The notes under the pieces: model-generated
What the model saw: only the letters and a program-made list of their open reading frames with translations
What the model was told of the DNA's origin: nothing
Database searches by the model: none
Position numbers and translations under genes: made by a program
Part shown: positions 1 through 8,196 of the stretch, one piece after another
How the letters are laid out: each line of letters begins with the position of its first letter
How positions within the stretch are numbered: the first letter of the stretch is position 1
Assembly (NCBI GenBank): GCA_934591895.1
Contig: CAKTPP010000005.1
Location: 1 to 64,000, forward strand
Source of the DNA: an uncultured Oscillospiraceae bacterium
GTDB lineage: Bacteria; Bacillota; Clostridia; Oscillospirales; Oscillospiraceae
Direction of reading: 5' to 3'
DNA: 64,000 nt

Positions 1-83
1 AATGTACAGAGTTATCACACACGGGAAAATGTGACCTGTAAGCAAAGCACAGTATTAACAGGGCTTCTACACAGCTATTCCAT

Positions 84-569
84 GTGAGGAATCTTATCCC
101 GACGATGAAGCCGCTGGACGCTAATAAGAAGGCGGACAAGCCTGCTGCGGTCGCTGCAGCAGCTCCCGCAGCGCCCGCTGTCGAGGAGAAGATCGACTTC
201 TCCAATGTCGAGATCGAGCCGCTGTTCACGGAATTTGTGGATTTTGACACCTTCGCCAAGTCCGATTTCCGTGCCGTGAAGGTCAAGGCCTGCGAAGCCG
301 TGAAGAAGTCCAAGAAGCTGCTCAAGTTCACACTCGATGACGGCACCGGCACGGATCGCGTGATCCTCTCCGGCATCCATCAGTACTATGAGCCGGAGGA
401 GCTGGTGGGCAAGACCTGCATCGCCATCACGAACCTCCCGCCGCGCCCGATGATGGGCATCGACTCCTGCGGTATGCTGATCTCCGCCGTGCACCACGAA
501 AACGGCGAGGAGCGACTGCACCTGCTGATGGTCGATCCGCACATCCCCGCCGGCGCAAAGCTCTATTAA
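84..569 (+). CDS. metG: C-terminal tRNA-binding domain of methionyl-tRNA synthetase (separate or truncated)
   Basis: The product is an OB-fold tRNA-binding domain of the MetRS C-terminal/CsaA kind, which in full-length MetG tightens tRNA binding after the catalytic core. Residues ~1-45 are an Ala/Pro/Lys-rich linker; ~46-161 carry the family pattern FAKSDFRAVKVKACE, VKKSKKLLKFTLDDG and the closing IPAGAKLY. Full MetG is about 650 aa, and no catalytic domain (HIGH, KMSKS) is present upstream: the frame is closed by TAA at 39-41. The start is uncertain. GTG at 84 has no ribosome binding site; ATG at 105 follows GAGGA at a long 14 nt. This poor start fits a 3' fragment of metG left by rearrangement, though a free-standing beta-type subunit is possible. 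A strong terminator follows. Confidence 0.7.
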   Translation: MRNLIPTMKPLDANKKADKPAAVAAAAPAAPAVEEKIDFSNVEIEPLFTEFVDFDTFAKSDFRAVKVKACEAVKKSKKLLKFTLDDGTGTDRVILSGIHQYYEPEELVGKTCIAITNLPPRPMMGIDSCGMLISAVHHENGEERLHLLMVDPHIPAGAKLY

Positions 570-664
570 GATGATGTAATGATGCACCGTTTTACCAAAT
601 GGACGGGACGTAACTTCATTATTGGATGCAGAGCGGAAATAATCGCATAATCAGTATGAGAAGT

Positions 665-695
665 GGGCAATCCCAATCGGGATTGCCCATTTTTA
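665..695 (+). terminator. Intrinsic terminator after metG fragment
   Basis: Perfect 10-bp stem GGGCAATCCC / GGGATTGCCC (665-674 / 679-688) with a 4-nt loop, followed by ATTTTTAAAA. Confidence 0.85.
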
Positions 696-737
696 AAACA
701 AACAGAAATACAAATCGGAATTTTAAGGAGCAAAGAT

Positions 738-1274
738 ATGAATACTATTGTACAGCTGTTTCCTCTTGAATGTAGCGATAGAGAACAGTTTATTTTGGAT
801 AATCAGGAAGCCTTTAATTATGGTGCGATGGAAGAATTCGGACTTAGAGATGACCACTTTGAGGAAGAGGGTCAAATCATATCACGGGATACGATTGAGC
901 AGTCCATTGACGGCGGAGAAGCCTACCGTATCGTACTGGACGGTCAAAAAGTCGGCGGCATAGTGATCAAAGTTGACGGCGAAAAAGGTGACCTTGATCT
1001 TCTTTTTGTTTCTCCGGCTGTCCATAGCAAAGGTATCGGATATGCTGCTTGGTGTGCTGTTGAAAAACTGTACCCGGAAGTGAAGGTGTGGGAAACGGTC
1101 ACTCCGTATTTTGAGCAGCGCAACATTCATTTTTATGTCAATCGCTGCGGCTTCCACATTGTAGAGTTTTTTAATAAATATCACCAAGATCCGAATGATC
1201 CGGAAATGTGCTCCGAAGAACTGGACGAGCAGTTCCCGGACGGAATGTTCCGGTTTGAAAAGGTCATTCGGTAA
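738..1274 (+). CDS. GNAT-family N-acetyltransferase
   Basis: A 178-residue GNAT-type acyl-CoA N-acyltransferase; substrate unknown. The core lies at ~70-150: a beta strand GGIVIKVD, then LDLLFVSPAVHSKGIGYAAW, which contains the acetyl-CoA pyrophosphate-binding R/Q-x-x-G-x-G/A-like turn (here HSKGIGYA), and a later NRCGFHIVEFF strand typical of the GNAT C-terminal half. The ATG at 738 is chosen because TTTTAAGGAG sits 7 nt upstream; the frame is open further back without a ribosome binding site. Base composition is visibly more AT-rich than the 60%+ GC genes to the right, like its neighbours in 600-2500, so it may have been acquired. It is flanked by its own terminator on each side and looks monocistronic. 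Confidence 0.8.
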   Translation: MNTIVQLFPLECSDREQFILDNQEAFNYGAMEEFGLRDDHFEEEGQIISRDTIEQSIDGGEAYRIVLDGQKVGGIVIKVDGEKGDLDLLFVSPAVHSKGIGYAAWCAVEKLYPEVKVWETVTPYFEQRNIHFYVNRCGFHIVEFFNKYHQDPNDPEMCSEELDEQFPDGMFRFEKVIR

Positions 1275-1292
1275 ATTCCAGTTTGTCAACTT

Positions 1293-1334
1293 GCCCTTTG
1301 AGAGAGGAGAAACCCTTTTCTCAAAGGGCTTTTT
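1293..1334 (+). terminator. Intrinsic terminator after GNAT gene
   Basis: Stem GCCCTTTGAGA / TCTCAAAGGGC (1293-1303 / 1319-1329) followed by TTTTTC. Confidence 0.85.
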
Positions 1335-1409
1335 CTATTTATACGGATATTCGCAAACTACATGATAAAGCTAAAACTTCATATACTCTAAGCACAAGGA
1401 GGCTGAGGT

Positions 1410-1560
1410 TTGGCTATGAATAACAGTTTAGCAGAAGTACACCCGGAGCTTGTTTCGGAGTGGTCGAAAAAGAATTTGCCGCTTACACCTGATGATATTA
1501 CCTTCGGCTCAAATAAAAAAGTATGGTGGAAAGGTACTTGCGGTCACGAATGGCAGACAA
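1410..1560 (+). pseudogene. Truncated zinc-ribbon (treble-clef) protein, N-terminal fragment
   Basis: From TTG 1410 (or ATG 1416), behind AAGGAGG at 1396-1402, about 50 codons read as the start of a repeat-type zinc-ribbon protein: LAEVHPELVSEWSKKN, then VWWKGTCGHEW. These proteins normally continue with CPYC and further ribbon repeats. Here the homology stops near 1560, where the sequence changes to the antisense strand of a MATE transporter gene; the open frame runs on to 1910 but encodes nothing recognisable. I therefore call only the first part a gene remnant. The breakpoint position is judged from where the two protein families stop making sense and is accurate to perhaps 10 bp. Confidence 0.65.
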
Positions 1561-1967
1561 GCATAGTCCCACGTTTCCGCGCTTGCGCCGATCAGGGCAA
1601 GGATCTGATCCATGAAAATCAGGAACAGCGCAGCCATGAGGATGCCCGCACCGACACAGCACTACATGCAGAACGAGCAGACCTTTTTTGCGTAGTCCTT
1701 TCGACCTTCGCCCAAGGTGCGGGAGATCACCGAGGTGCCGCCGATGCCAAACACCGTTCCTACGGACATGAACAGCAGGAAAACCGGCGTGGCAAGGGAG
1801 ACTGCCGCCACTTGCAGATCGTCATGGGTCTGCCCGATGAAGAACGTATCCGCCAGATTGTAGATCAGCACCATGAGCATTGCCGCCATTGCGGGCAGTG
1901 CGTTTTGTAAAACCGCTTTGCGAATCGGTGCCTTCGCAAAGACTTCCATCGACTTATTATCTTCCAT
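1560..1967 (-). pseudogene. Broken MATE efflux transporter (N-terminal fragment with in-frame TAG)
   Basis: Starting at 1967 the minus strand encodes the N-terminus of a MATE multidrug/Na+ antiporter: KAVLQNALPAMAAMLMVLIYNLADTFFIGQ, DDLQVAAVSLATPVF, then GIGGTSVISRTLGEGR, which is the conserved first membrane region (cited in parts; residues ~15-95). A TAG at 1659-1661 interrupts the frame after residue 101, yet the same frame continues with sensible MATE sequence (LMAALFLIFMDQ, ASAETWDYA) until about 1560, where it meets the zinc-ribbon fragment. A full MATE protein is about 450 aa, so at least 300 codons are missing. GGAGGACATT supplies the ribosome binding site. It lies 69 bp downstream of an intact marR gene on the same strand, so a MarR-MATE drug-efflux operon has decayed here. 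Confidence 0.8.
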
Positions 1968-2036
1968 AATGTCCTCCCATTATGATAGTACGCTATCGTT
2001 TCACCTTGAGATATACCCGCCAAGCGCGGCGGGTAT

Positions 2037-2462
2037 TCACTTCATATTTTCTGCGGCTCTTGCTAAAAGCCGATTGAACAGGGTTTTCTCATCCTCGGAA
2101 AACCCGTGCAGCAGCATTTGCTCTGCTTCTGCCATGTATCCGGCTGCTTCCCGGCAGCAGGCTTCTCCTGCGGGCGTGATATGAACCAATTTGATCCGCT
2201 TATCGGAAGCATCTCCGAATGCCTCCACGAACCCCTTTTGCTCCAAGCGGGAGATGATCCCCGCAACGGTAGACTGCGCGACACAGAATCTTCGCTCCAG
2301 CTCTTTCATGGAGCGCCGCTTCTGCTCGGCATTCTGCAGCTCCATCAGAACCGAAATCTGCATCAGAGTCAGGTCTTTCTCCCGCAGGGTGTTGTTCGCT
2401 TGTTTTTCCAGCCGGTCATGCAGCAATTTGATCAGCTGTCCGCTGGGAATCGTATTCGGCAT
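2037..2462 (-). CDS. MarR-family transcriptional regulator
   Basis: 141-residue MarR-type winged-helix dimeric repressor. The DNA-binding region (~45-95) shows LMQISVLMELQ, RRSMKELERRF, AQSTVAGIISRLEQKG as recognition helix, and the wing with DASDKRIKLVHITPAG, where D-x-R is the MarR wing signature. The ATG at 2462 is chosen over an upstream in-frame ATG (2519) because AAAGGAGG precedes it by 7 nt and because a good promoter lies between them. The gene heads a unit whose next gene is the broken MATE transporter, so it probably once governed efflux and itself; see the repeated sites in the promoter. Ligand unknown. Confidence 0.88.
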   Translation of the reverse strand: MPNTIPSGQLIKLLHDRLEKQANNTLREKDLTLMQISVLMELQNAEQKRRSMKELERRFCVAQSTVAGIISRLEQKGFVEAFGDASDKRIKLVHITPAGEACCREAAGYMAEAEQMLLHGFSEDEKTLFNRLLARAAENMK

Positions 2463-2490
2463 AGCTTTGCCTCCTTTCAGAACCGCAGTA

Positions 2491-2531
2491 ATAATAGCAT
2501 GCTTTCGTTCCAATGTCAATAGTATGCTTTC
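2491..2531 (-). promoter_or_regulatory. marR promoter with two repeated operator-like sites
   Basis: On the minus strand TTGACA (2514-2519), a 17-nt spacer and TATTAT (2491-2496) form a near-consensus vegetative promoter. Two direct copies, ATAGCATGCTTTC (2494-2506) and ATAGTATGCTTTC (2519-2531), differ at one base and are 25 bp apart; one covers the spacer/-10 and the other overlaps the upstream edge of -35. The inner AGCATGCT is a palindrome. Binding by the adjacent MarR protein is inferred. Confidence 0.75.
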
Positions 2532-2605
2532 AATTTAATTTTTGCCCGCTGTGCCAGTCGGCGCAGCGGGCATGTTTCGTCGTTCGGGTACGCTGCGCCG
2601 AAGGC

Positions 2606-3916
2606 TCACGGATGATCAAAGAGGATGAACAGCAGACTCGACAGGCACAGCAGGAAGGGATAGAACAGCAGCGGGATGATGTCAAAAGCGCTGACGGCAT
2701 AGCCCAGTGTGGCGCAGGTGGACAGCGCCACCAGCATTTGCGCGCCGTAGGGGATGATGCCCTGGAAGATGCACGAGAACGTGTCCAGCAGGGAGGCGGA
2801 ACGCTTGGGGCTGATGCCGTATTCCTCGGCGACCTCCTTGGCGATCGGCCCCGCCATGACGATGGCAACGGTGTTGTTGGCAGTGGCGATGTCCATGAGT
2901 CCGACCAGCAGACCGATGCCCAGTTGTCCGCCGCGCTTGCCGCGGAACACCCGCCGGATGAAGGCAAGGATGCTCTCGAAGCCGCCGTAGGCGCGGATGA
3001 GGCCGCACAGGGAGGCGACCAGCAGCGTCACGAGAATGGTCTCGAACATACCCGACACGCCGCCGCCCATGTTGACCATGAGCTCCAGCGCCGTGACCTG
3101 ACCGGTGATGAGCGTGATGGCGGCGCCGGCCGCGATGCCGATGAGCAGCACCACGAACACGTTCAGGCCGAGGATGCCGCCGATGAGCACCAGCAGATAG
3201 GGGATGATGAGCACAAGATCATGCCCGCCGGAGACGGCGCTTTGCACATCGGTGCCCAAGGATATGACGATGATCAGTACCAGCGTCGCCAGCGCGGCGG
3301 GCAGGGCGATCCTGAAGTTTGCGCGGAACTTATCCTTCATCTCCGTGCCCTGCGTGGAGCAGGCGGCGATGGTGGTGTCGGAGATGAAGCTGAGGTTGTC
3401 GCCGAACATCGCGCCGCCCATGACGGAGGCGATGCACAGCGGCAGGTCAAAGCCGGAATTGGCGGACACGGCCACGCCGATGGGGGCGAGGAGCGTGATC
3501 GTGCCCACGGAGGTGCCCATGGCCATGGATACGAAGCACGCCACCACGAACAGCACAGCGACCGCCAGCTTCACCGGAGCGACGGACAGCAGGAAGTAGG
3601 CCACTGCCTCGGCACTCGTGCGTCCGGTGACGCCCACAAAGATACCGGCGGCCAGAAAGATCAGGATCATGGTGACGATGTTTTTATCGCCGATGCCCTG
3701 TCCCATCAGCACCAGCTTTTCATCAAAGCTCACACTGCGATTCTGCAGGCAGGCGACCAGCAGAGCCACCAAAAAAGCAACGACGATGGGGATCTGATAA
3801 AAGCCCATCTCGATTTTCAGCACGTATTCCAAAACGATGCCCAGCACGAGGTACAGCACCAAAAAGACGGCGACGGGCAGCAAAGCGACGGCCTTCGGGG
3901 CCGGTTTCTGATTCAT
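2606..3916 (-). CDS. nhaC: Na+/H+ antiporter, NhaC family
   Basis: 436-residue inner-membrane protein of the NhaC / Na+:H+ antiporter superfamily, with about eleven hydrophobic segments beginning at residue ~9. Family features include GDNLSFISDTT (~172-182), SMAMGTSVGTITLLAP (~130-145, the repeat-entrance motif), and in the second half MDIATANNTVAIVMAGPIAKE and SCIFQGIIPYGAQML, which mirror the first half. It exchanges cytoplasmic Na+ (possibly coupled to an organic acid in NhaC relatives) for protons; the exact substrate cannot be read from sequence. The start at 3916 has AAAGGAG 9 nt upstream and a consensus promoter 50 nt further back. It is monocistronic, facing the marR gene from upstream on the same strand. 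Confidence 0.88.
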   Translation of the reverse strand: MNQKPAPKAVALLPVAVFLVLYLVLGIVLEYVLKIEMGFYQIPIVVAFLVALLVACLQNRSVSFDEKLVLMGQGIGDKNIVTMILIFLAAGIFVGVTGRTSAEAVAYFLLSVAPVKLAVAVLFVVACFVSMAMGTSVGTITLLAPIGVAVSANSGFDLPLCIASVMGGAMFGDNLSFISDTTIAACSTQGTEMKDKFRANFRIALPAALATLVLIIVISLGTDVQSAVSGGHDLVLIIPYLLVLIGGILGLNVFVVLLIGIAAGAAITLITGQVTALELMVNMGGGVSGMFETILVTLLVASLCGLIRAYGGFESILAFIRRVFRGKRGGQLGIGLLVGLMDIATANNTVAIVMAGPIAKEVAEEYGISPKRSASLLDTFSCIFQGIIPYGAQMLVALSTCATLGYAVSAFDIIPLLFYPFLLCLSSLLFILFDHP

Positions 3917-3965
3917 GACGGTAATACTCCTTTGTTTTCAGGTTAATACACAAACACTTGCAAAA

Positions 3966-3994
3966 ATGGTAGCATATAGCACGAAGAATGTCAA
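3966..3994 (-). promoter_or_regulatory. nhaC promoter
   Basis: TTGACA (3989-3994), 17-nt spacer, TACCAT (3966-3971) on the minus strand. Confidence 0.7.
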
Positions 3995-4089
3995 CAGATA
4001 AACAAAATGGTTCATCCGGTGTCGGCGCTCGCGCGGACGCCGGTGCGGACAGCTGCGGCCGGTGGGCGTATCCGCCCGCCGTTCATGGC

Positions 4090-4126
4090 AAAAGCCTCTG
4101 AGAACGTTCCGCTCTCAAAGGCTTTT
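4090..4126 (-). terminator. Terminator after PI-PLC-like gene
   Basis: Inverted repeat AAAAGCCTCTGAGA / TCTCAAAGGCTTTT (4090-4103 / 4113-4126), one mismatch, 16 nt past the stop codon; the T run is the foot of the stem on either strand. Confidence 0.7.
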
Positions 4127-4141
4127 GTGTTTTGTCATGCG

Positions 4142-5152
4142 TCAACGCGCAGCCGGTCGCTGAAAATTCGTTTCGTAGATCCTCTCGGCGATCTTCTTCG
4201 GACCGAAATCGACGATGACGACGCCGTAGGCTTTTCCGGCCTCCCATTCATAGGCATAGAGGTCGAGATTGATGTCCTTGGCGTACTCCTTCGGGTGACC
4301 CACCGCGCCGCTGCCGCTCGTGGAGGTGAAATTCAGGAAAAAGGTGTCATCCGCCGCACGGCTGTTGTCGAGGCAGGTGTGGATGGCGGTGATCTTGTCA
4401 TCAACGTCGTAGTTGTAGCGATCCTGCACGTACAGCGTCTCGCGGCCGTTGATCACGGAGTCCGCGGTGGGGTCGTCGAGAATGGTGCGGTCGCCCTGAT
4501 CCGCCCAGCCGAAGTACAGCCCGCAGCGCTCGAAGCCGACCGGCAGCTTGTCGTCAAAGCGGGTGGCGAGCACGATCTTGCCGCGCACCTCGCCCATGGT
4601 CGGGATCACGTTTTTCAGATACCAGCGCTCGGGCGCCTGATCGATCATCTCATAGAGCACTCTCTGCACAGCGGCAACGTCGTCCTTGCTGTTTTCGGCC
4701 TTCATGCACAGAATGACCGTTTCGCTCGGATGCTCCTCAAGGAAGGCGTAGACGTCTTTGAGCACGTCCGCCAGCGTGAGCGTTCTGGAAAACGGGGAGT
4801 CGGAGACCTTGCATCTGGCGATGTTGTGCTTGAGCACGAGCGTCTGCTGACCGGAGCGCTTTTCGAGCACCAGCCGCATGTCGAGATAGCGGTAGCCGTA
4901 TTTGAGCTGCGTGGCGATGCTCGCATCCTGACACTGGAAAATATAGCGCATGTCGACGTTCTGCGTGCAGCTGTCATGTGTGCCGGGGATGGACATATTG
5001 CTCAGCTTGGTGCTGTCCGGCACGGCCGACATCCAGTCGGTCGCGCGCACGTCGGCAGCTTCGGCCGGCGTCGCGGCAAGGCCCGCAAAGACGCAGACCG
5101 TCATGCACACGAGCAGCGCGCAGGCCAGAAGGCGGTGTTTGGTGTCTGTCAT
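4142..5152 (-). CDS. Secreted phosphatidylinositol-specific phospholipase C-like protein
   Basis: 336 residues. Residues 1-33 are a Sec signal peptide ending ATPAEAA, so the protein is exported. The rest matches the PI-PLC X-domain TIM barrel: SNMSIPGTHDS with the first catalytic His at 59, RYLDMRLVLE near 88-96, LVLKHN with the second His at 109, LEEHPSETVILCMK, and VPTMGEVRGKIV-like IPTMGEVRGKIVLATR. Bacterial enzymes of this family cleave phosphatidylinositol or GPI anchors to inositol cyclic phosphate without calcium. In a gut commensal the target could be host phosphoinositides or dietary lipid; that is inference. Start at 5152 has GAGAAGAAATT upstream, a modest ribosome binding site. 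No lipobox, LPxTG or SLH repeat, so release into the medium is likely. Confidence 0.85.
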   Translation of the reverse strand: MTDTKHRLLACALLVCMTVCVFAGLAATPAEAADVRATDWMSAVPDSTKLSNMSIPGTHDSCTQNVDMRYIFQCQDASIATQLKYGYRYLDMRLVLEKRSGQQTLVLKHNIARCKVSDSPFSRTLTLADVLKDVYAFLEEHPSETVILCMKAENSKDDVAAVQRVLYEMIDQAPERWYLKNVIPTMGEVRGKIVLATRFDDKLPVGFERCGLYFGWADQGDRTILDDPTADSVINGRETLYVQDRYNYDVDDKITAIHTCLDNSRAADDTFFLNFTSTSGSGAVGHPKEYAKDINLDLYAYEWEAGKAYGVVIVDFGPKKIAERIYETNFQRPAAR

Positions 5153-5419
5153 AATTTCTTCTCCTCATCATTTTTCGCGGCCGGGCAGCCTCTGCCTGTG
5201 CAGCGCGGCTCCGGCACGGCGATATGGTAAGAGCAGTATATCATAACAATGCGGTCTTGGGAACAGAAATCTTGTCCGTCCCGTTTTCCGGGGGACCTGA
5301 CGGGAAATTAACATGGTAGAAAAAGCCGAAAATGTGTGGTAAACTGATTTACATCACCGGCTTGCGCGCGCCGAAGCGCAGCGCAGACCGCAGCATATCG
5401 TGAAAGCGAGGAGAAGACT

Positions 5420-7999
5420 ATGGAGACTGAGCGCCGCATTTCCACCGGCATCGACGGCCTCGACGAGGCGATCGATTACCTTCGTCCGGGCGACACGGTC
5501 GTCTGGCAGTGTGAACACATCAGCGACTACATGTACGTCGCAACGAGATTCGTGACCAATGTTGCCCGCAAAGGCGACCGCATCGTCTACATACGCTTTG
5601 CTGATCACGAGGAGATCATGGACACGGCGGCGCTGCGCGAGCGCGGCGCAAACGTCGAAAAATACGAGCTCGATCCGCGCGTGGGCTTTGAGACCTTCGC
5701 CGTGCAGGTGCACCGCATCATTGACAAGGAGCCGCTCGGCACGTTTTTCGTGTTCGACTGTCTGTCGGATCTGCAGAAGTACTGGTTTTCCGACCTGATG
5801 ATCTCGAACTTCTTCCTGCTCATCAACCCGTTTCTCATCCGGCGTCAGGCGGTCGCTTATCAGCCGATCGACTATGAAAAGCACACCTATGAGACCATTT
5901 CGCGCATCCGCCGCGAGACGCCGCTGCTCGCCAACATCCGCACGCTCGACGGCAGTGTCTATATCCATGCCGTCAAGGTGCGCGGCCGCAGCACGCAGAC
6001 GACGTATTTCCCGCTGAAGATCACCGGCGCGAAGTGGCGCGCCCTGACCTCGAGCGCGGATACCTATGCCGTCTTTGAGCGCTTTACCCAGACAGGGGAG
6101 CGGCGCGACTGCTGGGACAGTATGTTTGACTCCGTCTCCGACGGGCACGAGCCGACGGATGACGACGGCAAGCGCCTCAAGGAGAATATGCTCCGCTGCC
6201 TGCTCGGCAACGAGCCGACGCGCCTCGCCCTGTGCCGCAAATACTTCTCCATGCGCGACCTGCTGTACATCAAAAACCGCGAGATCGGCACGGGCTGCAT
6301 CGGCGGCAAGGCGGCCGGCATGCTTCTGGCGCGCAACATCCTGCGCGATGAGGCACCGGAGCTATACCGCGCGCGCATTGAGCCGCATGATTCCTACTAC
6401 ATCGGCGCGGACGTCTTTTACACCTACGGTGTGCAAAACGGTCTGTGGTCGTCCCGCATCCGCATGGTCGAGGAGGCGGACTATCTCGAATATGCAGAGC
6501 CCATCCGCGAGCTGCTGCTCAACGGCACATTCATGCCGAGCATCAAGGAACAGTTTTTGTCCATGCTCGAATATTTCGGTCAGTCGCCGATCATTGTGCG
6601 CTCCAGCTCGATCCTTGAGGATGGCTTCGGCAATGCCTTCGCGGGCAAGTATGAGAGCGTGTTCTGCCCGAATCAGGGCAGCCTGGAGCAGCGCTACGCC
6701 GTCTTTGAGCGCGCCGTCAAGCAGGTCTATGCCAGCACCGTCAATGCGGATGCCATCCGCTACCGCGCCGAGCGCAAGCTTCTTGACCGCGACGAGCAGA
6801 TGGCGCTGCTGGTCATGCGCGTCTGCGGCGACGTGCACGGGGACTATTACTATCCGCATATCGCAGGCGTCGGCCACTCCAAGAACCTGTATCTCAACAG
6901 GCAGAACGCCTCGGAGGAGAATAAGGGGATGCTGCGGCTCGTGTTCGGCATGGGCACGCGCGCGGTCGACCGCGAGGCCGACGACTATGCGCGGCTGCTC
7001 AATATGGATCACCCGACGGCGCCGCCGATGGTCGCTTATGGTGACGAGTATAAGTATTCACAGCACAAGATGGACGTGATCGCGCTCAAGGACAACGCGT
7101 TCGAGACCATCCGCGTGCAGAGCATCGACAAGCGTGACATCAAGGCGGACTCCTCGCTGTTCATGGAGCTGGATTATCCGACTGTCTCGCGTCTGCGTGA
7201 AATGGGGCTGAGCACGGCGGACGCCCCTGATATTCTGAATTTCCGAAAGCTCCTGCGCAGCACGGATTTCACCGATGTCATGACGGAGGTCATGCGCGTG
7301 CTCGAGGAGAAGTACAGCTACCCGGTCGATATCGAGTATGCCTGCAACTTCGATCAGGACGGCAATTACCGCGTCAATCTCCTGCAGTGCAGACCGCTGC
7401 AGACGCGCGGCGTCGGCGCGGCGGGCGTCATGCCGAATGTGAAGGAGTTTTATTTCCGCACGAGCGGCAACTTCATGGGCGGAAACGTCTGCCTGCCCAT
7501 CCGCTATGCCGTCATGGTTCAGGTCGAGCCGTATCTGGATCTGCCCGAGCAGCGCAAGTATCAGGTCGCGCGCAAGCTCGGCGAGCTCAACAGCCGTCTG
7601 CGCGGCGAGGGTACGATCCTGCTTGGTCCGGGCCGTTGGGGCACGACCACGCCCAGCCTCGGCGTGCCGGTGCATTTTATGGAGATCAATCGCTTCGACT
7701 GCATCGCGGAGCTTGCCTACAGCTCGCACGGTCTGCGTCCGGAGCTGAGCTATGGCAGCCACTTCTTCCAGGATCTTGTGGAGGCCGGGTCGTTTTATGT
7801 CGCGCTCTATCCGGGCGAGGACGGCTGCGTATTCCAGGACGCGCTGTTTGCAGACTGCGAGAATGTGTACGCGCAGCTTATGCCGTCCGACACGGAGGAC
7901 GTGATGGCGGATGTCATCCGCGTCTATGATCTTGGCAAGGATCAGGCCATTCTCTATTCCGAGGTCGGGAGCCAGACGTGCTTCCTTGCCAAGGTCTGA
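5420..7999 (+). CDS. PEP/pyruvate-binding (PPDK N-terminal type) protein with degenerate KaiC-like N-terminus
   Basis: 859 residues. Residues ~1-125 resemble a RecA/KaiC-type fold (STGIDGLDEAIDYLRPGD, DRIVYIRFAD, GTFFVFDCLSDLQ), but the loop after RPGD, where Walker A G-x-x-x-x-G-K-T/S should be, reads TVVWQCEHISDY: no nucleotide-binding lysine. Residues ~285-665 match the ATP-grasp nucleotide-binding domain of PEP synthase/PPDK: GCIGGKAAGM (292-301), PIIVRSSSILEDGFGNAFAGKYES, and QCRPLQTRG at the domain end. The phosphohistidine and PEP-barrel domains of true PEP synthase are absent. A C-terminal region (~695-860) with LLGPGRWGTTTPSLGVPV and SHFFQDLVEAGSFY belongs to the same uncharacterised family. 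It may phosphorylate or adenylate a partner; function unknown. GAGGAGA gives the ribosome binding site. Confidence 0.8.
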   Translation: METERRISTGIDGLDEAIDYLRPGDTVVWQCEHISDYMYVATRFVTNVARKGDRIVYIRFADHEEIMDTAALRERGANVEKYELDPRVGFETFAVQVHRIIDKEPLGTFFVFDCLSDLQKYWFSDLMISNFFLLINPFLIRRQAVAYQPIDYEKHTYETISRIRRETPLLANIRTLDGSVYIHAVKVRGRSTQTTYFPLKITGAKWRALTSSADTYAVFERFTQTGERRDCWDSMFDSVSDGHEPTDDDGKRLKENMLRCLLGNEPTRLALCRKYFSMRDLLYIKNREIGTGCIGGKAAGMLLARNILRDEAPELYRARIEPHDSYYIGADVFYTYGVQNGLWSSRIRMVEEADYLEYAEPIRELLLNGTFMPSIKEQFLSMLEYFGQSPIIVRSSSILEDGFGNAFAGKYESVFCPNQGSLEQRYAVFERAVKQVYASTVNADAIRYRAERKLLDRDEQMALLVMRVCGDVHGDYYYPHIAGVGHSKNLYLNRQNASEENKGMLRLVFGMGTRAVDREADDYARLLNMDHPTAPPMVAYGDEYKYSQHKMDVIALKDNAFETIRVQSIDKRDIKADSSLFMELDYPTVSRLREMGLSTADAPDILNFRKLLRSTDFTDVMTEVMRVLEEKYSYPVDIEYACNFDQDGNYRVNLLQCRPLQTRGVGAAGVMPNVKEFYFRTSGNFMGGNVCLPIRYAVMVQVEPYLDLPEQRKYQVARKLGELNSRLRGEGTILLGPGRWGTTTPSLGVPVHFMEINRFDCIAELAYSSHGLRPELSYGSHFFQDLVEAGSFYVALYPGEDGCVFQDALFADCENVYAQLMPSDTEDVMADVIRVYDLGKDQAILYSEVGSQTCFLAKV

Positions 8000-8049
8000 C
8001 GAGCGCACCCGAGCGCAGCGCATCACAGACCGCTGATCACAAAACCACA

Positions 8050-8094
8050 CCGCCCGCACCGCTTGTGTCGTTTCGCATGGTGCGGGCGGCTTTT
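8050..8094 (+). terminator. Terminator after PEP-binding gene
   Basis: Stem CCGCCCGCACC / GGTGCGGGCGG (8050-8060 / 8079-8089), 18-nt loop, then CTTTTG. Confidence 0.75.
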
Positions 8095-8126
8095 GCTCTC
8101 CGGCAGAGCCGTGGCGTAAACAACGG

Positions 8127-8155
8127 TTGCGGGGCGTGCGCTTTTGCGGTATAAT
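8127..8155 (+). promoter_or_regulatory. Promoter of NSS symporter gene
   Basis: TTGCGG (8127-8132), 17-nt spacer, perfect TATAAT (8150-8155). Confidence 0.7.
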
Positions 8156-8196
8156 CAAACCGCTTATGTCTTGAGTACGTGAAAGGAAACAATGCT

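Noticed and set aside
2543..2570. Hairpin GCCCGCTG / CAGCGGGC downstream of nhaC as a terminator
   Set aside because: Good stem, but on the minus strand it is followed by AAAAATT, not T; the T run lies on the wrong side.
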